Positions 37,203 to 45,468 of a stretch of 64,000 nt of DNA are shown piece after piece (the first letter of the stretch is position 1; each line of letters opens with the position of its first letter). A program made the translations under genes and the position numbers. The stretch lies in assembly GCF_020985305.1 (NCBI RefSeq), contig NZ_CP087588.1, positions 1,116,001 to 1,180,000 on the forward strand, written 5' to 3'. The DNA comes from Croceicoccus sp. Ery15 (GTDB lineage: Bacteria; Pseudomonadota; Alphaproteobacteria; Sphingomonadales; Sphingomonadaceae). The notes beneath the pieces are model-generated. The model worked only from the letters and a program-made list of their open reading frames with translations, made no database searches and was not told where the DNA came from.

Positions 37203-37637
37203 ATGAATATGTCCACGATCCGCCGCACTGCCATCGCGGCCTGCACCGCTGCCATCGCCCTGACCGCGCAACCCGCCATCGCGCAGTCGCTGGACGATTC
37301 CACCATCATCACGCTCTATAAGATCAAGGGCGACCGGTATATGGACGCGCTGCGCTTTATGGCCATGCGCGAAAAGGTCGCCGCCGAAGCGGGACTGCCT
37401 GCCGATGTGTTCTATTTTCACGAACAGGGCGCGGGCTGGACGATGATCCAGATATCGCAGCCCTGGCCCGACGACGCGATGGAAAAGATGGAAGCGGCCG
37501 GCAAGAAGCTGAACATTCCCAAGCCGGCACCGGGCGCATTCATGGCGATGATCAACGACCACGAGGATGTCATCGTCTCCGGTCCGACCACCGCCACCGC
37601 CAAGCTGGCCGAATGGGAAGAGGCCGGCGCCGAATGA
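37203..37637 (+). CDS. Secreted hypothetical protein (144 aa)
   Basis: The protein has a signal peptide ending AQPAIAQ (cleavage near residue 28) and a mature part of about 115 residues (DSTIITLYKIKGDRYMDALRFMAM, VFYFHEQGAGWTMIQISQPWPD, HEDVIVSGPTTATAKLAEWEE). The family is not recognised; the small alpha/beta character could fit a ferredoxin-like fold, but that is a guess. AGGGGGGA lies 8 bases before the ATG. It is a single-gene unit with the upstream terminator before it. Confidence 0.65.
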   Translation: MNMSTIRRTAIAACTAAIALTAQPAIAQSLDDSTIITLYKIKGDRYMDALRFMAMREKVAAEAGLPADVFYFHEQGAGWTMIQISQPWPDDAMEKMEAAGKKLNIPKPAPGAFMAMINDHEDVIVSGPTTATAKLAEWEEAGAE

Positions 37638-37770
37638 AGATGTGCGCCGGTGCCCGATCAGCGGCACCGGCGCGGCATCGTGGCACGGATTGCGGTGGAT
37701 AATCGGCAGCGTTAACGAATTATTGCACGGCTTGGTGATAGCTTGCGCAGGCACGCAATCCGGAGCCATT

Positions 37771-38109
37771 ATGAACCTGCGCATCGAGGACCGTTCGCGA
37801 GTGACGGTTCATGGACTTTATCGCATCGCCAACGGGCGCGAGCGCGCGGCGATCATCATCGATTTGTCGCCAAAAGGCTGCCGCCTGCTTGAACGCATGT
37901 ACCAGCTGCCGGTCGGCGCGGATATCATGCTGACCATGGGTCATATCTCGGCCTTTCCCGCGCGCATCTGCTGGAACGAAGGCTCTTTCTATGGCGTAGA
38001 GTTCAAGCGCCCGCTTCACCGCGTCGTGCTGGAACATCTCTATCGCGGCGGCGCGCCCATATTGCGCGCGCCGTCGGGAGAGGAAATGGCCGAAACCGGC
38101 GAAGACTAA
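37771..38109 (+). CDS. PilZ domain protein
   Basis: The 112-residue protein begins with the PilZ element EDRSRVTVHGLYR and continues with IIIDLSPKGCRLLE and ARICWNEGSFYGVEFKRPL, the pattern of small PilZ proteins that bind cyclic di-GMP. The classic RxxxR and DxSxxG motifs are present in weakened form (DRSRV; DLSPKGC), so ligand binding is uncertain. GGAG precedes the ATG. It overlaps the convergent mmsB stop by 4 bases. Confidence 0.78.
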   Translation: MNLRIEDRSRVTVHGLYRIANGRERAAIIIDLSPKGCRLLERMYQLPVGADIMLTMGHISAFPARICWNEGSFYGVEFKRPLHRVVLEHLYRGGAPILRAPSGEEMAETGED

Positions 38110-38975
38110 AGCGTTTCGAAAATCGCGCCAAAGTCCTTGCCGCCCAAGCCTGCCGCATTGGCTGCCTCGTATATCTCGGTCGCCTTGGCGCCCAGGTCCA
38201 CCTTGGCCCCGCTGCCTGCTGCCGCATCCATGGCAAGTTTCAGGTCCTTCAGCATCAGCGCCACGGCGAAACCGCCTGCATACCCATTATCGGCCGGGCT
38301 AGCCGCGCCGACACCCGGTGCAGGCGTATAATCGTTGAGCGACCAGCAATAGCCCGTCGACTTCGAACTGATCTCGTGAAATTTCTCCATCGCCAGCCCG
38401 TTGCGTTCGGCCAGTTTCAGCGCCTCGCACGTGCCGATCATGTGGCATGCCAGCAGCATGTTGTTGCACATCTTGGCCACTTGTCCCGCACCGGCATCCC
38501 CGGCGCGGATCACGGCCTTGGCCATCGGATCGAGGACGGGTTCGGCGCGCGCAAAAGCAGCATCGGTCCCGCCCACCATAAAGGTCAGCGTGCCGCCATT
38601 GGCCGCCGCGATGCCGCCCGAAACCGGTGCATCGACCATGTCGTAACCGGCCGCTTGCGCCGCCGAAATCACCTTGCGCGCAGTGGCGACATCGATGGTC
38701 GAACAATCGATCAGCAATGCGCCCTTGGGGGCATGGCCGATGATCTCGTTTCCATAGACCGCATCGACGATCGCGCCATTGGGCAACATCGACACCACCG
38801 CGTCGACACCGGCCACTGCCTCTTTGGCCGAGGCAAAACCGGTACAGCCCGCTTCGACCGCATGGGCCAATGCAACCTCGCTCAGGTCGAAAGCCGATAC
38901 ATCATGCCCGGCCTTGGCCAGATTCGTGGCCATGCCGCCGCCCATATTGCCAAGACCGATGAAGGCGATTTTCAT
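38106..38975 (-). CDS. mmsB: 3-Hydroxyisobutyrate dehydrogenase
   Basis: MmsB oxidises 3-hydroxyisobutyrate to methylmalonate semialdehyde in valine breakdown. The 289-residue protein has NAD loop MKIAFIGLGNMGGGMATNL, the substrate motif DAPVSGGIAAANGGTL, and catalytic Lys in GAGQVAKMCNNMLL. It is last in the minus-strand valine cluster, 39 bases after the enoyl-CoA hydratase stop. Confidence 0.95.
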   Translation of the reverse strand: MKIAFIGLGNMGGGMATNLAKAGHDVSAFDLSEVALAHAVEAGCTGFASAKEAVAGVDAVVSMLPNGAIVDAVYGNEIIGHAPKGALLIDCSTIDVATARKVISAAQAAGYDMVDAPVSGGIAAANGGTLTFMVGGTDAAFARAEPVLDPMAKAVIRAGDAGAGQVAKMCNNMLLACHMIGTCEALKLAERNGLAMEKFHEISSKSTGYCWSLNDYTPAPGVGAASPADNGYAGGFAVALMLKDLKLAMDAAAGSGAKVDLGAKATEIYEAANAAGLGGKDFGAIFETL

Positions 38976-39014
38976 ATTGCTATCCTCTCCGGAAATCCGT
39001 GATGCGGCAGGGCC

Positions 39015-39797
39015 TTAGCGCCCCTTCCATTGTCCTTCGCGCTTATCGACAAACGCGGACATGCCCTCGGCCTTATCCTCGGTGGCCACCAAGATCTGGA
39101 ACATGCGTCGTTCGGCCACCAGCCCCTGATCCAGCGTCGTTTCGAACGCCATGTGCACCATTTCCTTGTTCATCATCGCGGCCATCGGCGGCATGGCGGC
39201 AATCGCCGCCGCGGTTTTCAGCGCATCGTCCAGCAAATCGGCAGCCGGCACGATCCGCGCGACCAGCCCTGCCCGTTCGGCCTCTTCGGCACCCATCATC
39301 CGGCCCGTCAGGCACATTTCCATTGCCTTGGACTTGCCGATCGCCTTGGTCAGCCGCTGCGAACCGCCCATGCCGGGCGCCACGCCAAGCTTAATTTCGG
39401 GCTGGCCGAATTTCGCAGTGTCCGACGCCAGAATGAAATCGGCCATCATGGCAAGCTCGCACCCGCCGCCCAGAGCAAAACCGTTCACGGCAGCGATCCA
39501 CGGCTTGCGAGTTTTCTTCACCAGATCCGATGTCCAACCTACGAAGAAGTCCTCTAGGTAGAAATCCGGTGCCTGCTTCTCGAGCATTTCCTTGATGTCG
39601 GCCCCAGCGGCAAAGGCCTTGTCCCCACTGCCTGTCAGCACCAGACAGCGCTGGCTCGCATCGCGCTCATAATCGGCGAAGGCGGCAACCAGATCGGCCA
39701 GAACCTGCGAATTCAGCGCGTTCAGCGCCTTGGGCCGGTTCAGCGTGACAAGCGTCACCGCCCCCTGCGTTTCGACAAGGATCGTCTCAAAGCTCAT
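39015..39797 (-). CDS. Enoyl-CoA hydratase (valine pathway)
   Basis: The 260-residue crotonase hydrates a short-chain enoyl-CoA, here most likely methacrylyl-CoA. Motifs are LNRPKALNALN, KAFAAGADIKEM, AVNGFALGGGCELAMMADF and the catalytic Glu in GQPEIKLGVAPGMGG. The ATG at 39797 overlaps the previous stop (ATGA), and GGAG lies 6 bases before it. Clustering with the isobutyryl-CoA dehydrogenase and hydrolase gives the pathway role. Confidence 0.92.
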   Translation of the reverse strand: MSFETILVETQGAVTLVTLNRPKALNALNSQVLADLVAAFADYERDASQRCLVLTGSGDKAFAAGADIKEMLEKQAPDFYLEDFFVGWTSDLVKKTRKPWIAAVNGFALGGGCELAMMADFILASDTAKFGQPEIKLGVAPGMGGSQRLTKAIGKSKAMEMCLTGRMMGAEEAERAGLVARIVPAADLLDDALKTAAAIAAMPPMAAMMNKEMVHMAFETTLDQGLVAERRMFQILVATEDKAEGMSAFVDKREGQWKGR

Positions 39798-40849
39798 AAA
39801 GGTCTCCATTCCTCTTCGGGCGGGAGCGGCGCGAACACAGCATCCACCGCCTTGGGGTCGATATCCGCGACATTTGCCGGATTCCATGCCGGATCGCCGG
39901 TCTTGTCGACCAGCAACGCGCGCACACCCTCGGCAAAATCGGGCAGCATGATCGTGCGGCTGGCTGCGCGGAATTCCATCGCCATATTCTCGGCAAAAGT
40001 GCTGGCCCGCACACCCTCGCGCAGCTGGCGAAGCACCAGCGCGCAGGTCATGGGGCTTTTGGTGCGCAATGTGCGCAATTCCTTGCCCGCCCATTCGCCG
40101 CCATCGGCCTCCAGCGCCGCGATAATTTCGGCCAGCGTGTCGCCCGCGAACAGACGGTCGATCTGCGCCATATTGCCGCGCAGGCGCGCTTCGGGCGGCT
40201 CCACCGCCAGAGAGCCGAGGATCATCTCGATCCTGTCGGGATCTTCGGTGATGCGCGCTTTCGCTTCTGCCGTGGCAGCGCTGCTGAGGTAATGCGTGCC
40301 TAGCCCCGCCCACAGGCATTCCGAGCCGTCGAGCCGCGCGCCCGTCAGGCCCAGAAACTTCCCCAATTGACCCGGCAGGCGCGACAGATACCAGCCGCCG
40401 CCAACATCGCAGATCAGGCCGATTCCGGTTTCAGGCATGGCATAGCGCGTATTTTCGGTGACCACGCGATATTGCGCCGGCTGCGCGATACCGACACCGC
40501 CGCCCATGGTGATGCCGTCCATGAAGGCGATCACCGATTTGGGGAACGTGAACAGCAGATGGTTCAGCTGATATTCGCGGTAGAAGAACGCAGCCCCCGT
40601 CTTGCCGCCATCTTCCAACGCCGAATTGCGCAATAGCGTCACATCACCGCCCGCACAGAAACCGCGCCCCTCGGCATGATCGAGGACGACCGCCTTCACC
40701 TCATCATCATCACGCCACTCCAGCAGCGCCGCGATCATCGCCTCGCACATGTCCATTGTCAGCGAATGGATCGCCTTGGACCGGTTTAGCGAGATATGAC
40801 CGATCTTCTTGCCCGGCGTGCCATGCGTGTGGATCAGCACATCGCTCAT
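39794..40849 (-). CDS. 3-Hydroxyisobutyryl-CoA hydrolase
   Basis: The 351-residue crotonase-fold thioesterase releases 3-hydroxyisobutyrate from its CoA ester in valine catabolism. It has GRGFCAGGDVTLL, AFMDGITMGGGVGIAQPAQYRV, ETGIGLICDVGGGWYLSRLPG and the family-specific C-terminal half (RLFAGDTLAEIIAALE). The start overlaps the acyl-CoA dehydrogenase stop (ATGA), and its own stop overlaps the hydratase ATG, so three genes are coupled. Confidence 0.93.
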   Translation of the reverse strand: MSDVLIHTHGTPGKKIGHISLNRSKAIHSLTMDMCEAMIAALLEWRDDDEVKAVVLDHAEGRGFCAGGDVTLLRNSALEDGGKTGAAFFYREYQLNHLLFTFPKSVIAFMDGITMGGGVGIAQPAQYRVVTENTRYAMPETGIGLICDVGGGWYLSRLPGQLGKFLGLTGARLDGSECLWAGLGTHYLSSAATAEAKARITEDPDRIEMILGSLAVEPPEARLRGNMAQIDRLFAGDTLAEIIAALEADGGEWAGKELRTLRTKSPMTCALVLRQLREGVRASTFAENMAMEFRAASRTIMLPDFAEGVRALLVDKTGDPAWNPANVADIDPKAVDAVFAPLPPEEEWRPL

Positions 40850-41988
40850 TTCACCATCTCCCGTCCGACGATCATACGCATGATCTGGTTCGTCCCTTCC
40901 AGGATCGAATGGACGCGCAGGTCGCGCCACAGCTTTTCGACAGGATATTCCTTGAGATAACCGTAACCGCCGAACAATTGCAGAGCGCGGTCGACCACGC
41001 TGCTGCCGGTTTCGGTGGCGATCATCTTGGCCATCGCGGCAAAACGCGTTTTGTCGGGCGAACCTGCGGTCACCTTGGCAGCCGCAAGATAAAGCAAGGC
41101 GCGCGCCGCTTCCAGTTCTGCCGCCATATCGGCCAGCGTGAATTGTGTGTTCTGGAAATCGGCAATGGCACGGCCGAATTGCTGGCGATCCTTCACATAG
41201 GCCAGCGCCTCGTCAATCGCACGCTGCGCACCGCCCAGCGAACAGGCACCGATATTCAGGCGTCCGCCGTCCAGCCCGTTCATGGCTATGGCGAAACCCT
41301 CACCCTCGGCACCGAGGATGTTTTCCTTGGGCACCCTCACCTTGTCGAGGATGAGCGCGGCCGTGGGCTGCGAATTCCAGCCCAGCTTTTTCTCCTGCGC
41401 GCCAAAGGACACGCCTTCCATGTCCTTTTCGATCACCATGCAGGATATGCCCTTGGGGCCATCCTCACCCGTGCGGACCATGGTGACATAGATTTCGTTT
41501 ACACCGCCGCCCGAAATGAACTGCTTCGATCCGGAAACTTCCCAGTGATCGCCCCTGTCGACCGCCTTGGTCTTCAACGCAGCGGCATCCGATCCCGATC
41601 CCGGTTCGGTCAGGCAATAGCTGGCAACCTGATCCAGCGTGACAAGGCTTGGCAGATATTTGGCCTTCACCGCCTCAGCCCCGAACGCATCGATCATCCA
41701 TGTCGACATATTGTGGATCGAGATGAACGCGCTGGTCGAGGGACAGCCAAAGGACAGGGCCTCCATGATCAGCGCCGCTTCCAACCGGCCCAGCCCGATG
41801 CCGCCCGCTTCTTCCGAGACATAGATCGCGCCAAAGCCCAATTCACCCGCCTGCGTCAGCATGTCGCGGGGCAGGATTTTTTCTTCATCCCAATGGGCGG
41901 CATGGGGCGTGATGGCGTCGGCGGCAAAGCGCCGCGCCATCTCCTGTATCGCCTGTTGATCTTCGGTTAGGTCGAACTGGCCTGTCAT
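40846..41988 (-). CDS. Acyl-CoA dehydrogenase, probable isobutyryl-CoA dehydrogenase
   Basis: The 380-residue FAD enzyme oxidises a short branched acyl-CoA. It has the YCLTEPGSGSDAAALKTKA signature, GGRLNIGACSLGGAQ, QLFGGYGYLKEYPVEKLWRD and the C-terminal catalytic-Glu region LEGTNQIMRMIVGRE. Placement with the hydroxyisobutyryl-CoA hydrolase, mmsA and mmsB supports isobutyryl-CoA as the substrate. It lies 33 bases after the I78-like lipoprotein gene on the same strand. Confidence 0.93.
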   Translation of the reverse strand: MTGQFDLTEDQQAIQEMARRFAADAITPHAAHWDEEKILPRDMLTQAGELGFGAIYVSEEAGGIGLGRLEAALIMEALSFGCPSTSAFISIHNMSTWMIDAFGAEAVKAKYLPSLVTLDQVASYCLTEPGSGSDAAALKTKAVDRGDHWEVSGSKQFISGGGVNEIYVTMVRTGEDGPKGISCMVIEKDMEGVSFGAQEKKLGWNSQPTAALILDKVRVPKENILGAEGEGFAIAMNGLDGGRLNIGACSLGGAQRAIDEALAYVKDRQQFGRAIADFQNTQFTLADMAAELEAARALLYLAAAKVTAGSPDKTRFAAMAKMIATETGSSVVDRALQLFGGYGYLKEYPVEKLWRDLRVHSILEGTNQIMRMIVGREMVK

Positions 41989-42021
41989 AGTTCCTCTGTT
42001 CTTTTATCGGGCAGTCGGAAT

Positions 42022-42342
42022 TCAGCCGCAGCTGATACGGTCGATCACCATATTATCGTCATAGGTCACGGTCAGCCGGTCGGGCCGGTAATCCATCGTC
42101 ATGGCGCTGCGCGGCGGCCCCCAGCGGAGCGTTTTCGCGCCAGTCGCTGCCAATAATTCCGCCCCCAGTTCGGGGCTTGCCGTCTGGCCGATCCAGTCCT
42201 GGACACTTGCGGCATCGCACATGGCTACTTCTCCGGTTTCGGCAGGATCACTGTCGGCGGTTGCGGTCGTTGCACATCCGGCAAGGCCGAGTGCAAACGG
42301 AGCCAGAGCGGCAAGGGCAAGGCTGCTTGTTCCACACTTCAT
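42022..42342 (-). CDS. I78-family peptidase-inhibitor-like lipoprotein
   Basis: The 106-residue protein has a lipoprotein signal with lipobox LAGC, a Thr/Asp-rich spacer and an I78-type domain: CDAASVQDWIGQ, then RWGPPRSAMTMDYRPDRLTV and a terminal DRISCG. Two Cys bracket the domain and may pair. I78 proteins inhibit serine peptidases, but many are uncharacterised. AAAGGGGA lies 6 bases before the ATG at 42342. It sits inside the valine gene cluster. Confidence 0.8.
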   Translation of the reverse strand: MKCGTSSLALAALAPFALGLAGCATTATADSDPAETGEVAMCDAASVQDWIGQTASPELGAELLAATGAKTLRWGPPRSAMTMDYRPDRLTVTYDDNMVIDRISCG

Positions 42343-42356
42343 CGAAAATCCCCTTT

Positions 42357-42833
42357 CTAACGACATTTGCGGTATTCAAGGGCACCCCGCATCGCGTCCT
42401 CGCCCATTTCCTGCCGGATCAGGGTCTGACCGTCGTCGCGCGTTTCCATCCGCATTTCGCGGGTCCATTCCATGCCCTCGCCTTCGAACGCGAACACGGC
42501 CTGGATCGCATGGGGTTCAAGCGTGACGTCGTCGCCCAAGGTGCCGACCGACTCATAAAAGGTGAGCGTCGTCCCGTCGATCTCAAGAAGGCCCTTGGCC
42601 GCCGCGCCGCCTTCGCAATCGGCAGCATTGATGCCCCAATTGCCGCGAAATTCGGCCGGAATGGTGCCGGTTTCGGCAGCGACGGTGTCGACGGGGGCTG
42701 CTGTATCGTCTGGAGCAGCGGCAGGATCGTCACCCGCGCCCTCCTCAGGACCCTGAGATCCGCAAGATGCCAGGGCGAGCGCGCCGGCCATAACCAGCAG
42801 CGGCGTGATGAAACGGGTTGTCGGCTTGCGCAT
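42357..42833 (-). CDS. Predicted lipoprotein in valine cluster (158 aa)
   Basis: It has a lipoprotein signal with lipobox LASC (Cys24), an Asp/Ala/Pro-rich spacer (about 25-60), and a compact domain (IPAEFRGNWGINAADCEGG, LLEIDGTTLTFYES, TLIRQEMGEDAMRGALEYRKC) with two Cys. AAAGGAG lies 5 bases before the ATG. The next gene, the I78-like lipoprotein, starts 14 bases after its stop. Family not recognised. Confidence 0.72.
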   Translation of the reverse strand: MRKPTTRFITPLLVMAGALALASCGSQGPEEGAGDDPAAAPDDTAAPVDTVAAETGTIPAEFRGNWGINAADCEGGAAAKGLLEIDGTTLTFYESVGTLGDDVTLEPHAIQAVFAFEGEGMEWTREMRMETRDDGQTLIRQEMGEDAMRGALEYRKCR

Positions 42834-42855
42834 GAATTCTCCTTTGCGAACGCCT

Positions 42856-42913
42856 CGGCACTATCCTTCGGGAACGCGGTCTAGCCTGCCTGTTTCCCGT
42901 AAGGATAGTGCCG
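42856..42913. repeat. Long inverted repeat between mmsA and the lipoprotein gene
   Basis: Arms of 19 and 20 bases (42856-42874 and 42894-42913) are complementary with one bulged base; the core GGCACTATCCTT/AAGGATAGTGCC is perfect. The loop is 19 bases. No T run follows on the minus strand, so it may be a processing or stability hairpin rather than a classical terminator. Confidence 0.65.
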
Positions 42914-42920
42914 GATGCGA

Positions 42921-44414
42921 TCACAAGGTCGGTATCAGGAACGCGTTGCTGCCGTCGCCACCTCCGTCGGGCCAGCGTTGGGTGACAGTCTTGACCTTGG
43001 TCCAAAAGCGCAGGCCTTCCATGCCGTACTGGTTCGTGTCGCCGAATGCGCTGCGCTTCCACCCGCCAAAGCTGTGATAGGAAACCGGCACCGGGATCGG
43101 CACGTTCACGCCGACCATGCCCACATTGACCCGCGACGCGAATTCGCGCGCCGCATGGCCGTTGCGGGTAAAGATCGCCACGCCATTGCCGTACTGGTGC
43201 TTGCTGGGCAGCGCGACCGCTTCCTCGAAATCCTTGGCTCGCACCATCTGCAGCACGGGGCCGAAGATCTCTTCCTTATAGCTCGACATATCGGTCGTCA
43301 CGCGGTCGAGCAGCGTGGGGGCCACGAAAAAGCCCTTCTCATGCCCTTGCAGCGTAAAGCCGCGACCGTCGATGACCAGTTCCGAACCCTCGTCCACCGC
43401 GGTCTGGATCCATTGCTCGATCCGCGCCTTGTGCTCCGGCGTCACGACGGGGCCATAATGCGCGTCGGGATCGGTCGACACGCCCACGCGCAGCGCATTG
43501 ATCGCGGGGATCAGCTTCTCGCGCAGGCGGTCCGCCGTTTCCTCGCCCACCGGCACCACCACGGGCAGCGCCATGCAGCGCTCGCCCGCCGAGCCGAAGG
43601 CCGCGCCGCACAGATCGTTGACCACCATGTCGAGATCGGCATCGGGCATCACAATGCCATGGTTCTTGGCCCCGCCCATCGCCTGCACGCGTTTGCCGGC
43701 AGCGACGCCGCGATTGTAAACGTAATGCGCGATGTCGGACGAACCGACAAAGCTGACCCCCGCGATGTCCGGATGGTCGAGGATCGCATCCACCATCACC
43801 TTGTCGCCATGCACGACCTGCAACAGACCTTCGGGGGCGCCGGCCTCGGTAAACAGTTCGGCCAGACGCACCGGCACGCTGGGATCGCGCTCGCTGGGCT
43901 TCAGGATAAAGGCATTGCCTGCCGCGATCGCCATGCCGAACATCCACATCGGGATCATCGCGGGGAAGTTGAACGGGGTGATCCCCGCGCCGATCCCCAG
44001 CGGCTGGCGCATCGAATAGACATCGATGCCGGTGCCCGCGCCGATGGTATATTCGCCCTTCAGCACTTGCGGGATGCCGCAGGCGAACTCGATCACTTCC
44101 AGACCGCGCTGCACGTCGCCCTTGGCGTCGTCGACCACCTTGCCGTGCTCGCTCGCCAGCAGTTCGGCAAGCTGCTGCATGTTCTGTTCGATCAGCTCCT
44201 TGAAGCGGAACATCACCCGCGCGCGGCGCTGCGGATTGGTCGCCGCCCATTCGGGCTGCACCTTCTTCGCAATCTCCACCGCGCGGTCCAGCAGCGCCGC
44301 ATCGCCCAGCGGCACCTCCGCCTGAACCTCGCCCGTAGAGGGGTTCCACACCTGATGCGTGCGGCCAGTAGAAGCCCCCGCTCCGCCTGCGATGAAATGG
44401 TCTATCGTGCGCAT
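42921..44414 (-). CDS. mmsA: CoA-acylating methylmalonate-semialdehyde dehydrogenase
   Basis: MmsA converts methylmalonate semialdehyde to propionyl-CoA, the last step of valine degradation. The 497-residue aldehyde dehydrogenase has ITPFNFPAMIPMWM, LKPSERDPSVP, GSSDIAHYVYNRG, and the catalytic cysteine in SAGERCMALPVV, with GFFVAPTLLD near the end. It heads the valine cluster and diverges from a LysR-type regulator across 118 bases. Confidence 0.96.
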   Translation of the reverse strand: MRTIDHFIAGGAGASTGRTHQVWNPSTGEVQAEVPLGDAALLDRAVEIAKKVQPEWAATNPQRRARVMFRFKELIEQNMQQLAELLASEHGKVVDDAKGDVQRGLEVIEFACGIPQVLKGEYTIGAGTGIDVYSMRQPLGIGAGITPFNFPAMIPMWMFGMAIAAGNAFILKPSERDPSVPVRLAELFTEAGAPEGLLQVVHGDKVMVDAILDHPDIAGVSFVGSSDIAHYVYNRGVAAGKRVQAMGGAKNHGIVMPDADLDMVVNDLCGAAFGSAGERCMALPVVVPVGEETADRLREKLIPAINALRVGVSTDPDAHYGPVVTPEHKARIEQWIQTAVDEGSELVIDGRGFTLQGHEKGFFVAPTLLDRVTTDMSSYKEEIFGPVLQMVRAKDFEEAVALPSKHQYGNGVAIFTRNGHAAREFASRVNVGMVGVNVPIPVPVSYHSFGGWKRSAFGDTNQYGMEGLRFWTKVKTVTQRWPDGGGDGSNAFLIPTL

Positions 44415-44463
44415 GGCCCTTCACTCTCCGTATTTGTCCGGCGCAAAACCGTGGCGCCTTGGT

Positions 44464-44502
44464 ATTGCCAAACAGCATTGCAGCGCGCACCATTGCATGC
44501 AA
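44464..44502. promoter_or_regulatory. Candidate LysR-type operator region
   Basis: In the mmsA/lysR gap, ATTGCCA (44464), CATTGCA (44476-44482) and CATTGCA (44491-44497) repeat with 12-15 base spacing. The last overlaps a perfect palindrome TTGCATGCAA (44493-44502). Such repeated half-sites are what a divergent LysR-type regulator would bind. Confidence 0.45.
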
Positions 44503-44532
44503 CGATCAATTTTACGGCATGGTGCTGCAAAA

Positions 44533-45429
44533 ATGCAGGATATCGACTGGAGCGATTTTCAGGTGTTTCTGGCCCTCGCCCAATCGGGCCGGACCAGCGA
44601 TGCCGCCAACCTGCTGGGCGTCGACGCAACGACCGTCAGCCGGCGGCTGAAACGTTTGGAAACCGGCCTTGGCGCCGCATTGTTTGAACGCGGACCCGAA
44701 GGGCATCAACTGACCGAAGCGGGCGAGGATCTGTTCGAACAAGTGTCGACCATGGCCCGCGCCGCCGCGAAGATCCGCGACGGCGCCGATGCGGGCGGCG
44801 GCCTGTCGGGCAGCCTGCGTATCAGCGTTTCCGAAGGGTTCGGGACCTGGTTCCTGACCCGCTACATCCCGAAGCTTGCCGACGCGCACCCGTCCCTGAC
44901 CATCGATCTGGTTGCCAGCAGCGGATTTCTGAACCCTTCGCGGCGCGAGGCGGATATTGCGGTTATGCTATCGCGCCCCCGTTCGGGGCAGCTGATCGCG
45001 CGCAAGCTGTCGGATTACGCGCTAGGGCTGTATGCGACACACGCCTATCTGGAGCAGGCTGGAACGCCGCAACGGGCCGAAGATCTGACTGAGGGACACC
45101 GGCTGATCGGCTATGTACCCGAACTGGTCTATGCGCCCGAGCTGGTCTATCTCGACGAAATTCACCCGGGCCTTCGAGCCACGCTACGTTCGTCGAGCAT
45201 CAATGCGCAGCACCGGCTGATCGCGCAAGGGGCCGGTCTTGGCGTGTTGCCGCGCTTTATCGGGAATGCCGATCCGGGCCTGGTGCCGCTTTTGCCGAAC
45301 CGGACCATATTGCGCAGTTTCTGGATCGTGACCCATGCCGACACCAATTCGCTGGCGCGGGTTCGGGCAGGCAAGGACTGGCTGATTGAAACGGTCGCGG
45401 CGCAGCGGTCAGTGCTGTTGCCTCGATAA
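44533..45429 (+). CDS. LysR-family transcriptional regulator, divergent from mmsA
   Basis: The 298-residue protein has an N-terminal winged helix-turn-helix (DFQVFLALAQSGRTSDAANLLG, ATTVSRRLKRLE) and a C-terminal substrate-binding domain (GSLRISVSEGFGTWFLTRY, HRLIAQGAGLGVLPRFIG). Divergence from mmsA suggests it controls valine or branched-chain catabolism, with a CoA or acid intermediate as possible ligand; this is inference. A terminator follows the stop. Confidence 0.9.
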   Translation: MQDIDWSDFQVFLALAQSGRTSDAANLLGVDATTVSRRLKRLETGLGAALFERGPEGHQLTEAGEDLFEQVSTMARAAAKIRDGADAGGGLSGSLRISVSEGFGTWFLTRYIPKLADAHPSLTIDLVASSGFLNPSRREADIAVMLSRPRSGQLIARKLSDYALGLYATHAYLEQAGTPQRAEDLTEGHRLIGYVPELVYAPELVYLDEIHPGLRATLRSSSINAQHRLIAQGAGLGVLPRFIGNADPGLVPLLPNRTILRSFWIVTHADTNSLARVRAGKDWLIETVAAQRSVLLPR

Positions 45430-45431
45430 AA

Positions 45432-45460
45432 ACGGGGCGGAGCATCAGGCCCCGCCCCAT
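45432..45460. terminator. Shared terminator between lysR and lpdA
   Basis: GGGGCGG (45434-45440) pairs with CCGCCCC (45452-45458) between the convergent stops; A-rich and short T-poor flanks make it moderate rather than strong. Confidence 0.6.
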
Positions 45461-45468
45461 TCAAGCCA

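Noticed and set aside
42871-42896. GGAAC followed by TGTT in the mmsA-lipoprotein gap as an EcfG promoter
   Set aside because: The -10 part is TGTT rather than CGTT and the spacing is off; it is part of the inverted repeat and no plus-strand gene follows.
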